Assembly: GCF_900880625.1 (NCBI RefSeq)
Contig: NZ_CAAHFB010000002.1
Coordinates: 62,001 to 126,000 of the forward strand
Direction: 5' to 3'
Length of the DNA stretch: 64,000 bases
Source of the DNA: Halorhabdus rudnickae
GTDB taxonomy: Archaea > Halobacteriota > Halobacteria > Halobacteriales > Haloarculaceae
Shown here: positions 8,355 through 18,539 of the stretch, one piece after another
Layout: every line of letters starts with the position of its first letter
How positions within the stretch are numbered: the first letter of the stretch is position 1
Made by a program: the position numbers and the translations under genes
Notes under the pieces: generated by a model
The model's input: only the letters and a program-made list of their open reading frames with translations
Told to the model about the DNA's origin: nothing
Databases searched by the model: none

Positions 8355-11213
8355 ATGTCTGAGAAATCATTCCTAGACGAAGCAGAGGTTCCTGAGAACG
8401 TTGCAATCGAGTCACAGCTCCCCCTCAATGCAATCGACATTGAGAGTCAGAAAGATATGGAATCCGGGCGCTATCACGCGCTTCGGAGCCTCCACAAATG
8501 GTTTGCTGCGCGACCTACACCAGCAGTCAGACTGGCCGTATTGGCTTCTGTCTACCCCGGGGAAATCGACTCTGACGAACTCCTTCGTCTGATGAAAATT
8601 GGGCCGAAGGAGATGGACACCGGTATTGCGGACTACGTCGAAGAGAAATTCACCGAAAAGAAGGGAAACGGCACTCTCGACGACCATTACGATTATCCGA
8701 ACCCCAATACCCAATCTCCGACAGAGGCTGAAATCAAGAATCTCCAGTCGAAGCTTCGAGAAGCGTGGGGTGGAGAACTACCAACAATTCTTGATCCGAC
8801 CACAGGTCGAGGGATTATTCCATTTGAAGCGATTCGGTACGGAATTCCGGCGAAAGCGAACGAGCTGAACCCAGTTCCATCGCTTATTCTGAAGGCGGGT
8901 CTGGAATACGCACCAGAGGTGGGTTCGCTCGATCCAGCCATCCGTGAATGGCGAGACAAGATTCTCGATACTGCCAGAGAGAATATTGAGCCCTACTATC
9001 CCACAGAAGATCCGGGTCGCCAAATCCTCAACTCGGCGATGACCTATGTCATACAATGTGAATCCTGTGGGGGAGAGATACCTCTCGTCTCCAAGTGGTG
9101 GCTGAATAAAGACTCGGACGGTGGCGATGCGATACTTCCCGTGTACGAAGACGGAGAGGTGCGATACACATACACCCGAGTAGAGGATGCGCCAGACACC
9201 TATGACCCAGAAGATGGCCCACTACGAGGGGAGAGCGCTGAATGTCCCCACTGTGACGTTGTTAACGAACAAGAAGATGTACAGGAGAAAATCCATGATG
9301 GGGATTTTGAATTCAGTATATACGGAGTGAACTACGAAACATCGACCGGTGAACGAAAGTATCGAGCGGGTAATGAATACGACCAGAAGGGAATGGAAAA
9401 GGCCAAGCAACGTGTGGAATCTGATTTTGACCTCCTAACATTCCTCAGCGAACCTGTTGATGTGAGTAGTCGAATAAGTGATCCCAGTAGTTACGGGATG
9501 CATGAGTGGCGAGATATTTTCACACCCCGCCAACTCGTTGTTCAGTACGAGTTTCTCCAAGCATTTGAGGAATACAAACCAAAGATAACGGATGAGTATG
9601 AAGAACAACGGGCGACTGCAATTCTAACAGTATTATCTCTGGCAGCGAGCCGTGCGATGAACTACAATTCTCGACTAAATCAATGGCGTGATTCTAGGGG
9701 ATATGGCAGTCATATATTCACAGATAACAATCTAATTATGAAAAAAATGTCTGTTGACAATAACTTATCTGCTCCTCGTAGAGGATACCGCAAACACTCA
9801 GAACATGTTATTGATGCGTACGAAAAACTGGTGAACTATCTTCCAGACACAAATTCGGCAGAAGTTGTATCTATGGATGCTGGTCAGTTAACGACTGAAT
9901 TTGAATCCGGATCTGTTGATGCAGCGATTGTTGATCCTCCGTATTATAGCAGTATTATGTACGCAGAACTCTCAGATGTGTTCTACGTCACCCAGAAAGA
10001 GTATCTGGAGGATATCCATCCCGACATTTACAGCTCAAGTCTAACGGACAAAGATAACGAAGCAGTTGCGAACCCTTATCGATTCGAGGAAATCGCAGAC
10101 GACGAACAATCGAAGGACGATCTTGCCGACCAGCATTACGAGAGTAAGATGGAGGAGATTTTCGCAGAGGTCCAGAAACTCCTCAGTTCCGGTGGGGTGA
10201 TGACGGTGATGTTCACCCACCGAGAAATGGATGCTTGGGACACTCTCACCTCTGCCCTCATCAGTGCGGGATTCACCATCACGGCGACGCACCCAATCAA
10301 GACAGAAATGTCGGATCGGATTGGCGTACAAGGTAAAGCAAGTGCGGATAGCTCCATCTTCCTAGTGGCGCGTAAGCAGGATACGGAGTCACCAGAACGG
10401 ACACTTTGGGAGGATGTCCAAGATGGGATCCGACAAGCAGCACGTAACCAAGCCGAAGAGATTCTTGATTCTGGATATAACATTTCTAAAACCGACACGG
10501 CGATTGCTGCATATGGCCCAACGCTTCAGAAATACGCAGAAGCCTTCCCAGTAGTGAATAAGAAGGGGGAAGAGATTCGCCCCCGAGAAGCTCTTAGTCA
10601 GGCGCGGGAAGCAGTGACGGGCGTTCTTGCTGAACGCTTCCTCAAAACTGAGGGGCTTGAGCAACTTGACTCTCTCACACGTTGGTATATCCTCTCTTGG
10701 CTAATCTACGAAAACGATACTATCCCCTATGACGAAGCCCGGCAGCTAGGTGTCGCAGCAAACGTTGATATTGACAACATCAAGCGTACGACGAAAATCT
10801 GGGGAAAGAGTCAGAAAGATATCGTCCTGAAGGACCATACCGACCGAGTGCAGGATATCGTCTTGCTGAAGAGCGATAGCGCCGATAACCCCTCTTCTCG
10901 CAAGTACCCCGTAGATCCGACTGATACGAGGTTTACCTACACAATTGACACGGTCCACGGAGCGATCCATGTATACGAGCGTGAAGGCCCTCGATCTGCC
11001 TGGGAGTGGCTTTCCGACAGGGATCTCAAGTCGAATCAAGAGTTCGAAGCCACGGTTACGGCCCTTTTGGAGGTCCTCCCGACCGATTCGGATATGCGAG
11101 AAGTCCTGGTGAACCTTGTCTCCGGTGAAACCGGGGATTATCTGGACATCAATCTTGACCACATCGATATGTCCGGCGAAGACAGGCAAACCGAACTCGG
11201 TGATCACCAGTAA
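8355..11213 (+). CDS. DUF1156 adenine-specific DNA methylase with zinc ribbon
   Basis: About 952 residues from the ATG at 8355, which follows the preceding stop; an upstream in-frame ATG at 8259 lies inside the previous gene and is less likely. Seen: the N-terminal DUF1156-type segment ending RYHALRSLHKWFAARPTPA, SAM-binding motif I DPTTGRGIIPFEA near residue 147, two CxxC pairs (ESCGGE near 235, ECPHCD near 296) forming a zinc ribbon, and the catalytic DPPYYSS near 527. Family: COG1743 amino-methyltransferases that modify adenine or cytosine. The middle third (9,250-10,500) is more AT-rich than the flanks. Stop and next start overlap (TAATG). Likely marks self DNA for the system. Confidence 0.88.
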   Translation: MSEKSFLDEAEVPENVAIESQLPLNAIDIESQKDMESGRYHALRSLHKWFAARPTPAVRLAVLASVYPGEIDSDELLRLMKIGPKEMDTGIADYVEEKFTEKKGNGTLDDHYDYPNPNTQSPTEAEIKNLQSKLREAWGGELPTILDPTTGRGIIPFEAIRYGIPAKANELNPVPSLILKAGLEYAPEVGSLDPAIREWRDKILDTARENIEPYYPTEDPGRQILNSAMTYVIQCESCGGEIPLVSKWWLNKDSDGGDAILPVYEDGEVRYTYTRVEDAPDTYDPEDGPLRGESAECPHCDVVNEQEDVQEKIHDGDFEFSIYGVNYETSTGERKYRAGNEYDQKGMEKAKQRVESDFDLLTFLSEPVDVSSRISDPSSYGMHEWRDIFTPRQLVVQYEFLQAFEEYKPKITDEYEEQRATAILTVLSLAASRAMNYNSRLNQWRDSRGYGSHIFTDNNLIMKKMSVDNNLSAPRRGYRKHSEHVIDAYEKLVNYLPDTNSAEVVSMDAGQLTTEFESGSVDAAIVDPPYYSSIMYAELSDVFYVTQKEYLEDIHPDIYSSSLTDKDNEAVANPYRFEEIADDEQSKDDLADQHYESKMEEIFAEVQKLLSSGGVMTVMFTHREMDAWDTLTSALISAGFTITATHPIKTEMSDRIGVQGKASADSSIFLVARKQDTESPERTLWEDVQDGIRQAARNQAEEILDSGYNISKTDTAIAAYGPTLQKYAEAFPVVNKKGEEIRPREALSQAREAVTGVLAERFLKTEGLEQLDSLTRWYILSWLIYENDTIPYDEARQLGVAANVDIDNIKRTTKIWGKSQKDIVLKDHTDRVQDIVLLKSDSADNPSSRKYPVDPTDTRFTYTIDTVHGAIHVYEREGPRSAWEWLSDRDLKSNQEFEATVTALLEVLPTDSDMREVLVNLVSGETGDYLDINLDHIDMSGEDRQTELGDHQ

Positions 11214-14200
11214 TGTCGCTACAGGACGTCTCCTGGGAGCCGGTGTACGAGAGCGAGTTCCGGACCAACCGGACGCTCATGGAGACGTTCTACCGGCCAT
11301 TCCTCAACAGGGTCATCCGCTACGATCGACTCGCCGGCTATCTCAGTCTTCGGAGTCTCGCACACGCTCTCGAAGGGATTGACTCTGTCCTCGAAACTGA
11401 TGGAACAGTGCGTGTCATCGCTGGAGCCGACCTCCAGAAGCGCGAGAAGGGAGCGATGTTCCCTGACGCAGATGAACCCCTCGAACCCTGGGTTGAGTCC
11501 CAACTCACCATCATCGCGACTCTCCTCGACCGCGGCGACCTCCAGATCAAGGTCGGCGATCCCAAAGGCGGTGACGGACTCTTTCACCCGAAGCTCGGGA
11601 TCGGTGTCGATCGCGAGGGCAACAAGATCAGCTTCGAAGGGAGCATCAACGAGACGCTCAGCGCGTGGCAGTACAACTACGAACGCTTCAAAGTCCATCG
11701 CTCCTGGACCCGCGGCGAAGCGAAGTACGTCGAGGAAGACGTCTCGACGTTCAACGCACTCTGGAACGGCTTCCACCCCTCTGTTGATGTCTTCGAACTC
11801 GATGAAGCTGCACGCCAGGACCTCATCGACTGGAAGGACACCGATGGAACGCTCGAGGAACACGTCGAACGCGTCAAGAATCACAATCCCCAGACGACGG
11901 TACCCGAAGACGATACCGCCGGCGTCGTCTCGATTGCCGGACGAACACCGGGAGGAATCCACCTCGCAGAGGAGATCAGCACTGTCACACCCTGGCCCCA
12001 CCAGCGAACGATCTCCGATACCGCAGTCAGTGTCTACCCGAATAACCTCCTGTTTTGTGACGAGGTAGGGCTCGGCAAAACCATCGAGGCAGGCCTGACA
12101 CTCTCACGCCTGATGCAGGTCGGGGAAGTTGAGCAAGCGCTGTTTCTTGTTCCCGCAGGGTTAGTCCAGCAGTGGCAGGGCGAACTCCTCGACCGTTTCA
12201 ATATCCACGCATACTATCACGAACGGTCCTACGATGGCGATTACATGATCGGCCCTCTCGGAGACGCAGAGAATCACCGCATCCCCACATCTGGAGCGGT
12301 CGACGCCGACGCGTGGGAGAAGACGCCGATTGGTTCGTTCGTTACGGCGAGGGATGAGCCAACCGTTGTAATCGAGTCGTGGCATACCGCCCGTCGTGAA
12401 GGTAACCAAGCACACGTCGCCCCCCGCATCGACGAAAACATGTGGGACCTCACGGTCGTCGACGAGGCTCACAGTGCTCGCGAGGAGACAAAACTCTACG
12501 ACCTGCTCGGACAGGCGGAAGAGGCCTCCCAGTGTCTCTACGCTCTCACAGCGACGCCCATGCAGCTGAATGTTGGCGAGCTCTACGATCTCCTTCGACT
12601 GTGCGATCTCCCAGAGGGGTGGGACGACAAAGATCGATTCGTCGAGTTCTTCGAAACACGGCAAGTACTCGAGGAGAGCCTCAGTACCGTCGGGTCTCGC
12701 TATCAAAATGTCACTGATGGACAGCAACAAGTCCTCCAGCAATTTCAGAAAGAGTTAGATCTTGAAAAGGACGAAGGTCGGCCAAGAATCGAACGGTTCG
12801 GGAAGCTCATTCACGAGCATCTCACCTCGAATCCGGGCTACGACAAGCAAGCGAAGGCGCTAGTCGAAGCGACGGACACGGAATCGATTCAACAGCGGAA
12901 AGCCCTCGAGAAACTTGTCGGTGTGCGCGAAACCTCGCCTCGGTTTGACGATCCGCGCTCGCTCATTTTCGACTGTGGGCCAACGGAGTGGAGCGCACTA
13001 GTGGAGGCTTCTCAGTGGGCGACACCGGTTCAGTCCCGGATCTTCCGGAATACTCGGGCGGTCTTGGAGCAGTGTCAGGATCTCGGACTGCTCGACGATA
13101 CGGTTCCGACTCGGGATGTCGAGACAAAACGTATCGAACTGGGTGACGCAGCCCCGCTGTACGATCAGGTAGAGCAGTATATTGATGAGACGTACAAGCA
13201 GTCGCAGAAAGTCCTGACCGGGAAGGAGAAGCTCGCGTTGGGCTTCGTGATGACCACGTATCGTCAGCGGCTGACGAGCAGTCTCCACGCCATCAAGCAG
13301 AGCCTCCAGCGCCGGATGGAGAAACTCGACCAAAAGGTGGAGGACATGACCGAAGAGGTCTCCGAGCTTAGTAGGGACGCTGGAGTGACGGAGGCGACCA
13401 TCGACGAGGCGATCGGCCAAGCATCTCTCGACGCCTATCAGCCGAGTAGTCGTGGCGCGGCTGACGTGATTCAAGCGGAGCGGACGGCCCTCCAAGAGTT
13501 CGTGGACGATCTCAGGCAGGCCCACACCGACCCGAAGGTAGCGCAGCTGCGCCGCGACATTCGTTCACTCCGTCAGAGCGCCCGAGATAACATCATCATC
13601 TTCACGCAGTATCACGACACCCTCGAGCATATTCGTGAGACCCTGACAGACACGCATCCGAACGTCGGTACGTACAGTGGTGGTGGCGGAATGCAGTACG
13701 ACGAAACGTCCGGGGAGTGGGTGAACGTCGGTAAAGAGGCGATCAAGCGAGATTTCACTGACGGAGACACCAATATCCTGATCTGTACAGATAGCGCGAG
13801 TGAGGGGCTGAACCTCCAGACTGCGGATGCGCTGATCAATTTCGATCTGCCGTGGAATCCGATGCGGGTTGAACAACGCATCGGTCGAATCGACCGTATT
13901 GGCCAGAAGAACGAGGTCGTGAAGATCATCAACTACGCCTACAAGGACAGCATCGACGGCGACATCTACGAGGAACTGGAGGGAAGGTTACAGCTGTTCG
14001 AGAACGTGGTTGGGCCGATGCGTCCGGTACTGAACAGCATCGAGCAGGACATCAAAGACGCCGTTATGGGTAGTTCCGGGTCGGATGACACCAGAGAGCC
14101 CAGTGAGCAAGTCGTCGAAGAAGCAGATTCACGGGCAAAACGTGCCCAGGAGAAAGCCGAGAAGACTGGGCTAGCAGGTGAGCCAGAAGAGGTATCGACG

Positions 14201-14851
14201 AAAGAGACGATAATCGAGAGTGCCGGACTTGACGGATGGGAACCCTATTGCTATCCTGCATTCGATGAGATCGGGACCGGTGAGCGGTCGTATGAACCGT
14301 TGGTGAGCTTGGAGACGATCGAGACACAGCTTACGCAAAGTGAACGCCTCGAGGAGACGGAGTGGTCGTTTACTGCCCTCCGAAACCATGCCCGCGCCGA
14401 CGACTTTGAAGACATCGTCAACGATGCATACGTTCTAGAACTCCCGGAAGAGGATGCAGTAGCAATGCCAGAATCCCTCGGGGAGACAGCTCAGGCAGAG
14501 CTTGGAGGGGGTGGCGGTGTTGTCGTGACGTTCAACCCAGAGATTGCTGAGCAGTTCCCGTCGATTCGGCTACTCCTACCTGGAGATCCACTATTCGAAG
14601 CGCTCGTCCGCGAAGCGGCCCCAGCAGAAGTCGATAATGTGGAGTTCGTTTGTGGTCAGCGTGGAGAGAGTGGATCGTCTGTTACCCGGAGTGGTCAGGT
14701 CGCCGAAGCCAAACAAGCGACTGTTGTAGAACCAGCTGTAACGAGTGAGAGTGTGAAAAATCTCCTCGGTGGGCCAAGCTCGATTTCAGATATCGACGAT
14801 GCTGAGCAAACTGTCCTGACCTGGTTATCCCAGCTTCCATCTGCAGAGTAG
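11213..14851 (+). CDS. SNF2 helicase with N-terminal PLD-like domain
   Basis: 1212 residues. The N-terminal about 200 residues look like a phospholipase-D fold: HPKLGIGV near residue 125 followed by a Ser-Ile-Asn-Glu segment, a degenerate HKD motif as in helicase-linked PLD domains. Then SNF2/RapA-type helicase motifs: DEVGLGKTIEAG near 282, VVDEAH near 416, and motif VI RIGRIDRIGQ near 888. It is the last gene of the coupled operon. Combining PLD and SNF2 modules with a methylase recalls DISARM (DrmC, DrmD), but DrmA and DrmB are absent. It probably acts as the DNA-translocating or cleaving arm of the DUF499 system. Confidence 0.88.
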   Translation: MSLQDVSWEPVYESEFRTNRTLMETFYRPFLNRVIRYDRLAGYLSLRSLAHALEGIDSVLETDGTVRVIAGADLQKREKGAMFPDADEPLEPWVESQLTIIATLLDRGDLQIKVGDPKGGDGLFHPKLGIGVDREGNKISFEGSINETLSAWQYNYERFKVHRSWTRGEAKYVEEDVSTFNALWNGFHPSVDVFELDEAARQDLIDWKDTDGTLEEHVERVKNHNPQTTVPEDDTAGVVSIAGRTPGGIHLAEEISTVTPWPHQRTISDTAVSVYPNNLLFCDEVGLGKTIEAGLTLSRLMQVGEVEQALFLVPAGLVQQWQGELLDRFNIHAYYHERSYDGDYMIGPLGDAENHRIPTSGAVDADAWEKTPIGSFVTARDEPTVVIESWHTARREGNQAHVAPRIDENMWDLTVVDEAHSAREETKLYDLLGQAEEASQCLYALTATPMQLNVGELYDLLRLCDLPEGWDDKDRFVEFFETRQVLEESLSTVGSRYQNVTDGQQQVLQQFQKELDLEKDEGRPRIERFGKLIHEHLTSNPGYDKQAKALVEATDTESIQQRKALEKLVGVRETSPRFDDPRSLIFDCGPTEWSALVEASQWATPVQSRIFRNTRAVLEQCQDLGLLDDTVPTRDVETKRIELGDAAPLYDQVEQYIDETYKQSQKVLTGKEKLALGFVMTTYRQRLTSSLHAIKQSLQRRMEKLDQKVEDMTEEVSELSRDAGVTEATIDEAIGQASLDAYQPSSRGAADVIQAERTALQEFVDDLRQAHTDPKVAQLRRDIRSLRQSARDNIIIFTQYHDTLEHIRETLTDTHPNVGTYSGGGGMQYDETSGEWVNVGKEAIKRDFTDGDTNILICTDSASEGLNLQTADALINFDLPWNPMRVEQRIGRIDRIGQKNEVVKIINYAYKDSIDGDIYEELEGRLQLFENVVGPMRPVLNSIEQDIKDAVMGSSGSDDTREPSEQVVEEADSRAKRAQEKAEKTGLAGEPEEVSTKETIIESAGLDGWEPYCYPAFDEIGTGERSYEPLVSLETIETQLTQSERLEETEWSFTALRNHARADDFEDIVNDAYVLELPEEDAVAMPESLGETAQAELGGGGGVVVTFNPEIAEQFPSIRLLLPGDPLFEALVREAAPAEVDNVEFVCGQRGESGSSVTRSGQVAEAKQATVVEPAVTSESVKNLLGGPSSISDIDDAEQTVLTWLSQLPSAE

Positions 14852-15030
14852 AAGCACTTTCCATAAGCAGAGGGCTTTCCGGAAGTTCCCGGAAGTGCGA
14901 ATCTTCCGCAAACAAAACCACAAAACGTCACCGTGATCGAGGTAGCGATGAGGCCATCCAATGGCGCATTTCCGGAAGCAACCCGGTCACGTTTTTAGTA
15001 CTAGCCAGAAAACCAGTCTATCAAGTAAAG
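14852..15030. promoter_or_regulatory. Intergenic region with TTCCGGAA-type repeats before orc1/cdc6
   Basis: Contains CTTTCCGGAAG (about 14,876), TTCCCGGAAG directly after it, CTTCCGC near 14,902 and a further TTTCCGGAAGC near 14,970. These spaced near-palindromes lie directly upstream of an Orc1/Cdc6 gene and may be initiator-binding or autoregulatory sites. TTTTTAGTA at about 14,992-15,000 lies some 30 nt before the ATG, a fitting archaeal TATA box for a leaderless transcript. Confidence 0.45.
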
Positions 15031-16059
15031 ATGATCCGCGATGCTCGCGTCCTCCGTGCCGGGTTCGTCCCTCGTGAAGTCGAGCATCGCGACGCCGAAG
15101 TCAATCACCTATCCAGTATTCTTGAACCGATTACGAACGGGGAACCCGCCGAGACGGCTATCGTCACTGGGCCCAGCGGCACTGGCAAGATATGTATCTC
15201 GAAATTTGTCACCGAACGCATGCGTGAAGAGGTCCTCGACGTTGAGACCTCCTACGTCAACTGCTGGCGCAACTACAACCGATTCCGGGCGCTCTACCAG
15301 ATTCTCGACGATCTCGGCGCAACCATCGACATCCACCGGCAGTCGACACCCCACGACGAACTCGTCGAACGCCTCCAAAAATACGACGGCCCGCGAACAG
15401 TCATCATCCTCGATGAGGTGGACCAGCTTGAAGATCCAAGCGTCATTTACGACCTCCACAGCCTGCCTCAGTTTGCGATTATCTGTATCGCGAACAAAGA
15501 AGAAGAGCTGTTCAGCCGCGTCGACGACCGTCTCGTGAGTCGACTCCGTTCAAGTGAACACGTCCGAATGGACAAGTACCACGACGATCAGTTGTTTGAC
15601 ATTCTTAGCGCCCGCGCCAAGTGGGGTCTCGATGAGGACATCATCACTGACGATCACCTCTATCGGATCGCCGATGCAGCCGCCGGCGACGCCCGCCTCG
15701 CTATCGGTATCCTCCGAACAGCGGCCAGCAAGGCCGATCGCGAGAACTGCGAGAGAATTACCGATAACATCCTCCAGAATGCCGCTGAAGACGCTCGAGC
15801 CCAAATCAAACAGAAGAGCCTCGATTCACTCACCCCACACCAGCAGGTCGTCTACGATATCGTACGCGATCACGGCCCGGTCGATCCAAGCGAGATTCAT
15901 GAGCGTTATACCGAGGATGTCGACGACCCCCGGACAAAACGAACTGTCCGAACGTACCTTTCCAAGATGGTCCAATACAACCTCCTCGAGGCAGAAGGCA
16001 CGAGTCGGGATCGAAAGTACCTGCTCGTCGATTCGGCAGCTGCGTCGCCGATGCAGTGA
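15031..16059 (+). CDS. Orc1/Cdc6-family replication initiator (first copy)
   Basis: 342 residues. Seen: Walker A GPSGTGK near residues 47-53, Walker B TVIILDEVDQLED near 124-136, a sensor region, and a C-terminal winged-helix part from about residue 265. The length fits the shorter haloarchaeal plasmid Orc/Cdc6 proteins. Family knowledge: AAA+ initiators that bind origin repeats and load the MCM helicase. In this window no ORB array of the kind seen at 28-31 kb surrounds it; only TTCCGGAA-type motifs lie upstream. It may serve a different origin, or be an orphan copy kept after replicon fusion. Confidence 0.88.
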   Translation: MIRDARVLRAGFVPREVEHRDAEVNHLSSILEPITNGEPAETAIVTGPSGTGKICISKFVTERMREEVLDVETSYVNCWRNYNRFRALYQILDDLGATIDIHRQSTPHDELVERLQKYDGPRTVIILDEVDQLEDPSVIYDLHSLPQFAIICIANKEEELFSRVDDRLVSRLRSSEHVRMDKYHDDQLFDILSARAKWGLDEDIITDDHLYRIADAAAGDARLAIGILRTAASKADRENCERITDNILQNAAEDARAQIKQKSLDSLTPHQQVVYDIVRDHGPVDPSEIHERYTEDVDDPRTKRTVRTYLSKMVQYNLLEAEGTSRDRKYLLVDSAAASPMQ

Positions 16060-16076
16060 CGACGTAAACCCGATAG

Positions 16077-16759
16077 CTACCCCGAACTGAAGTCACCGAG
16101 CCCTGATTGCTGGTGGTCCAGCGGCTCGATAACCGGTGGATTGTCGTTGGCAGGATTGTTGACCCGCTCGAGATCTCGTGGGCGTCCAAATCATTCCCGG
16201 GGTACGGCTGGCACAGGCCCTTTCGAGTGTCCGGGCCGCCGGAAAGCCACTGGGACTCGGCATCCCGTGACAGGACGACTGGCATCCGGTCGTGAATGGA
16301 CTCCATCAGGTTGTTCGGGTCGTCGTCAAGATCGTCACGCACGAGATTGTCTCGTCGTTTCCCCCCCCCAAACGTCCAGAGCCCAGCCATCGTGAAGGCC
16401 AGATCATCTGTTCGGTAGATCCGATACGACTGTTTCGGCCCACCGTTCGGTGCTTTCCACTCAAGAGCCCTGAGGACCAGACAGGGGCGGGATTCCTACG
16501 CTTGCTCGAAGACGATTTTCTCGTCGGCGGTCTCGGAACGAGCGTTGATGATTCCCTCCTCGGGCTCGTCTGCCCAGAACGGAATCAGCCCCCAGTGGTA
16601 ACGGTCGATCGCGTCGGGAGCTTCGTTCGTGATGATGTGTAAATCATCGCCGGGTGCGACATTGGATCGCTGTGTATACACTCCGTCCGCGACGAGCACA
16701 GCATCGAAGCGAGCCTTGAGGGCGGCTTGGTCGATGAAGAGAGAGTTTCGGCCACACAT
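16077..16759 (-). pseudogene. Decayed SRAP-family gene (YedK/HMCES-like)
   Basis: The N-terminus starts MCGRNSL, with the catalytic Cys2 that crosslinks abasic sites in SRAP proteins, at 16,759. After residue 88 the codon for an expected Trp (in the family's WESRP block) reads TAG at 16,496-16,498, and ESRPCLV continues in the same frame beyond it. Further on, IHDRMPVVL and a WLS..PDTRK..CQPYP block are recognisable, but frame changes occur around an eight-to-nine-base G/C homopolymer near 16,365 and again near 16,330 and 16,200. The normal end (GLGDFSSG-like) is readable down to a TAG at 16,077-16,079. One nonsense codon and several indels make it inactive. Confidence 0.8.
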
Positions 16760-17174
16760 ACGGAAGTGTTGGTTGGGTATTATTTTCAACATGGTCGCGT
16801 AGAAGCGTGATTGCCGACGGTGAATGTCATAGGTATTATTAATCACTGGTAGACCAAGTTTGTTGGTTGACGTAGTCAGTATAAATATCACACAATAACG
16901 TGATACAACGGTTCTACCTCAATCAAAGCAGGGTACAACGACACGTGATCGGTAATCAAAATCTTCTCTTCACGAGGACTCTTCTTGAAGAACTTCTCGA
17001 ACTACGTACTTCGCTGGAAGATTGTGGGATCAAGTATACGTAGAATGTGTTTGATTATTATCACCAAGGGCAACCATCCCAACGAGCGTATTCTACTCTT
17101 TGAGGACCTTAGCGTGCAACTGTAACCGAGTGAAACCCACACCAGAGGCTGAACAGTGGGAGAAGATGTTCCAG
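16760..17174. other. AT-rich intergenic stretch without a gene
   Basis: About 415 bp between the SRAP pseudogene and the HEPN gene. I see no supported reading frame. The base composition is clearly lower in GC than the flanks. An inverted repeat ATCAC...GTGAT lies near 16,887-16,905. It probably holds the SRAP promoter and the end of the HEPN-methylase transcript. Confidence 0.4.
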
Positions 17175-18539
17175 TTAGAACTGCTTCAATTGTTCAACAT
17201 CAGTGAACGACGCTCGATCCTTACGCCACCGTCGGGCACCATCTAGCTCTGCCAGCGATTCCTTCGATTGATCGATATTCTCTTTATAATCTTCTCGGCA
17301 TTGCTGTAAACTATCGCTATTATCGAGACCGTGATTCAATACTCCACGAATTTCAGGTCTGGTGTATTCCCTCTGGAGGTCAAGAAGCTCATCAAGGGAT
17401 CGATACAACATGTGCCGAAGTAGAAGTACATCACGCTCGTAAACAGGCGACTCAATCCCGCTATGCACGATATCGTTTCGCTTTTCAGCTAAGTCTTCGA
17501 TGACATATTGCAAGATAGCGATGGGGAGGTAATCATGAACGAGTGGAAGACACCGTTCAAGAGCATTTTTTGAACTGTCACCTCGATCGTGGAATGTAAT
17601 CTCTTCAAGACCACGCCAGAAGTAGAGGAACGCGCTCTCGTTGTGAGTTGCTGTCAGGCCAGCATGAAGTGCTCGAAACCCCCGACTCAGTTCTCTATCA
17701 CAGGGGCCAGTATCACCGGCTAATGGAAACCGACGAATTCTCTCAAAATCGGTTTTGAAACCTCGGGGGAGGCGGAAACCAGTTCGCTTTAGCTCTCTAT
17801 TCGGTGTCTTAAACGAGTCATACTCCCCTTCCTGACAAATCAAAAATATCTGTGGACGGTTGATGACGTTTTGACGGGTGCGATCAACGGACCGTAATTC
17901 ATCCATCGAAGTTTCCTCCAGCACCCAATCAAAGGCTGTGAAATTGAGTTTCCCGAGTATAATATCAAGATCTGCTTGGAGTGATGAATAAGCCACTTCC
18001 GACTCTTGCGACTCTATCTCAAAGAGATAGAACGTATACTCACGTTGAGATAGTCGTATCTCTGTACTATTTTGCAGAAGATCCGGAATATCTTTGGTAG
18101 CTGTTTGCTGGTTTACCGCCGCTTGAGCGTCCTCAATAACGCTTTCCCAGTCGTCAGACTCAATTTTTCGAATGGTGGTTTCATTAGCTTCGATTGTCGC
18201 TGGTGGTGACGCATTTCGTCCACTCCGGATATTAAGTGGAAAATATATTTTATATAGAGATTCCTCACCAGCTTTCGATAATTTGCCAAACTCCCGCTCG
18301 AAAGCAGTGAAGACATCTGACTCTCCTTGAGCGCGGCTGAGCGCTTGATCGACAAGACCAGAAATATGACCTTCCTCAAGATCGGTCAAACTTCCGTTGG
18401 ACTGTTTTTGTGCACAGATCCGACGAACAAGGAGGGCGTATTCGTCGGTCCCCGTACTAACTACTGGTTCGTCGTCTGATGGTAGTAACTCAATTGCACG
18501 TGCCACATAGTCTGATAACCCCGGTTCGTCGTCTGCCAT
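17175..18539 (-). CDS. Large protein with C-terminal HEPN (Apea-like) motif
   Basis: 454 residues. Near residues 353-360 it carries EKRNDIVHSG, the Rx4-6H motif (R-N-D-I-V-H) of HEPN ribonucleases, in a C-terminal helical region like Apea-type HEPN domains. The N-terminal about 250 residues are not recognised and could be a sensing domain. The ATG overlaps the stop of the methylase gene (TAATG at 18,537-18,541), so the two are one operon. Family knowledge: HEPN domains cut RNA in abortive-infection, toxin-antitoxin and CRISPR systems. A methylase-HEPN pair would link DNA modification to an RNA-cleaving effector. That link is inferred. Confidence 0.65.
   Translation of the reverse strand: MADDEPGLSDYVARAIELLPSDDEPVVSTGTDEYALLVRRICAQKQSNGSLTDLEEGHISGLVDQALSRAQGESDVFTAFEREFGKLSKAGEESLYKIYFPLNIRSGRNASPPATIEANETTIRKIESDDWESVIEDAQAAVNQQTATKDIPDLLQNSTEIRLSQREYTFYLFEIESQESEVAYSSLQADLDIILGKLNFTAFDWVLEETSMDELRSVDRTRQNVINRPQIFLICQEGEYDSFKTPNRELKRTGFRLPRGFKTDFERIRRFPLAGDTGPCDRELSRGFRALHAGLTATHNESAFLYFWRGLEEITFHDRGDSSKNALERCLPLVHDYLPIAILQYVIEDLAEKRNDIVHSGIESPVYERDVLLLRHMLYRSLDELLDLQREYTRPEIRGVLNHGLDNSDSLQQCREDYKENIDQSKESLAELDGARRWRKDRASFTDVEQLKQF

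Noticed and set aside
4305-14851. Complete BREX or DISARM system
   Set aside because: The ATPase, methylase and PLD-SNF2 genes are related to parts of these systems, but PglZ, BrxA/B, DrmA and DrmB are not found.
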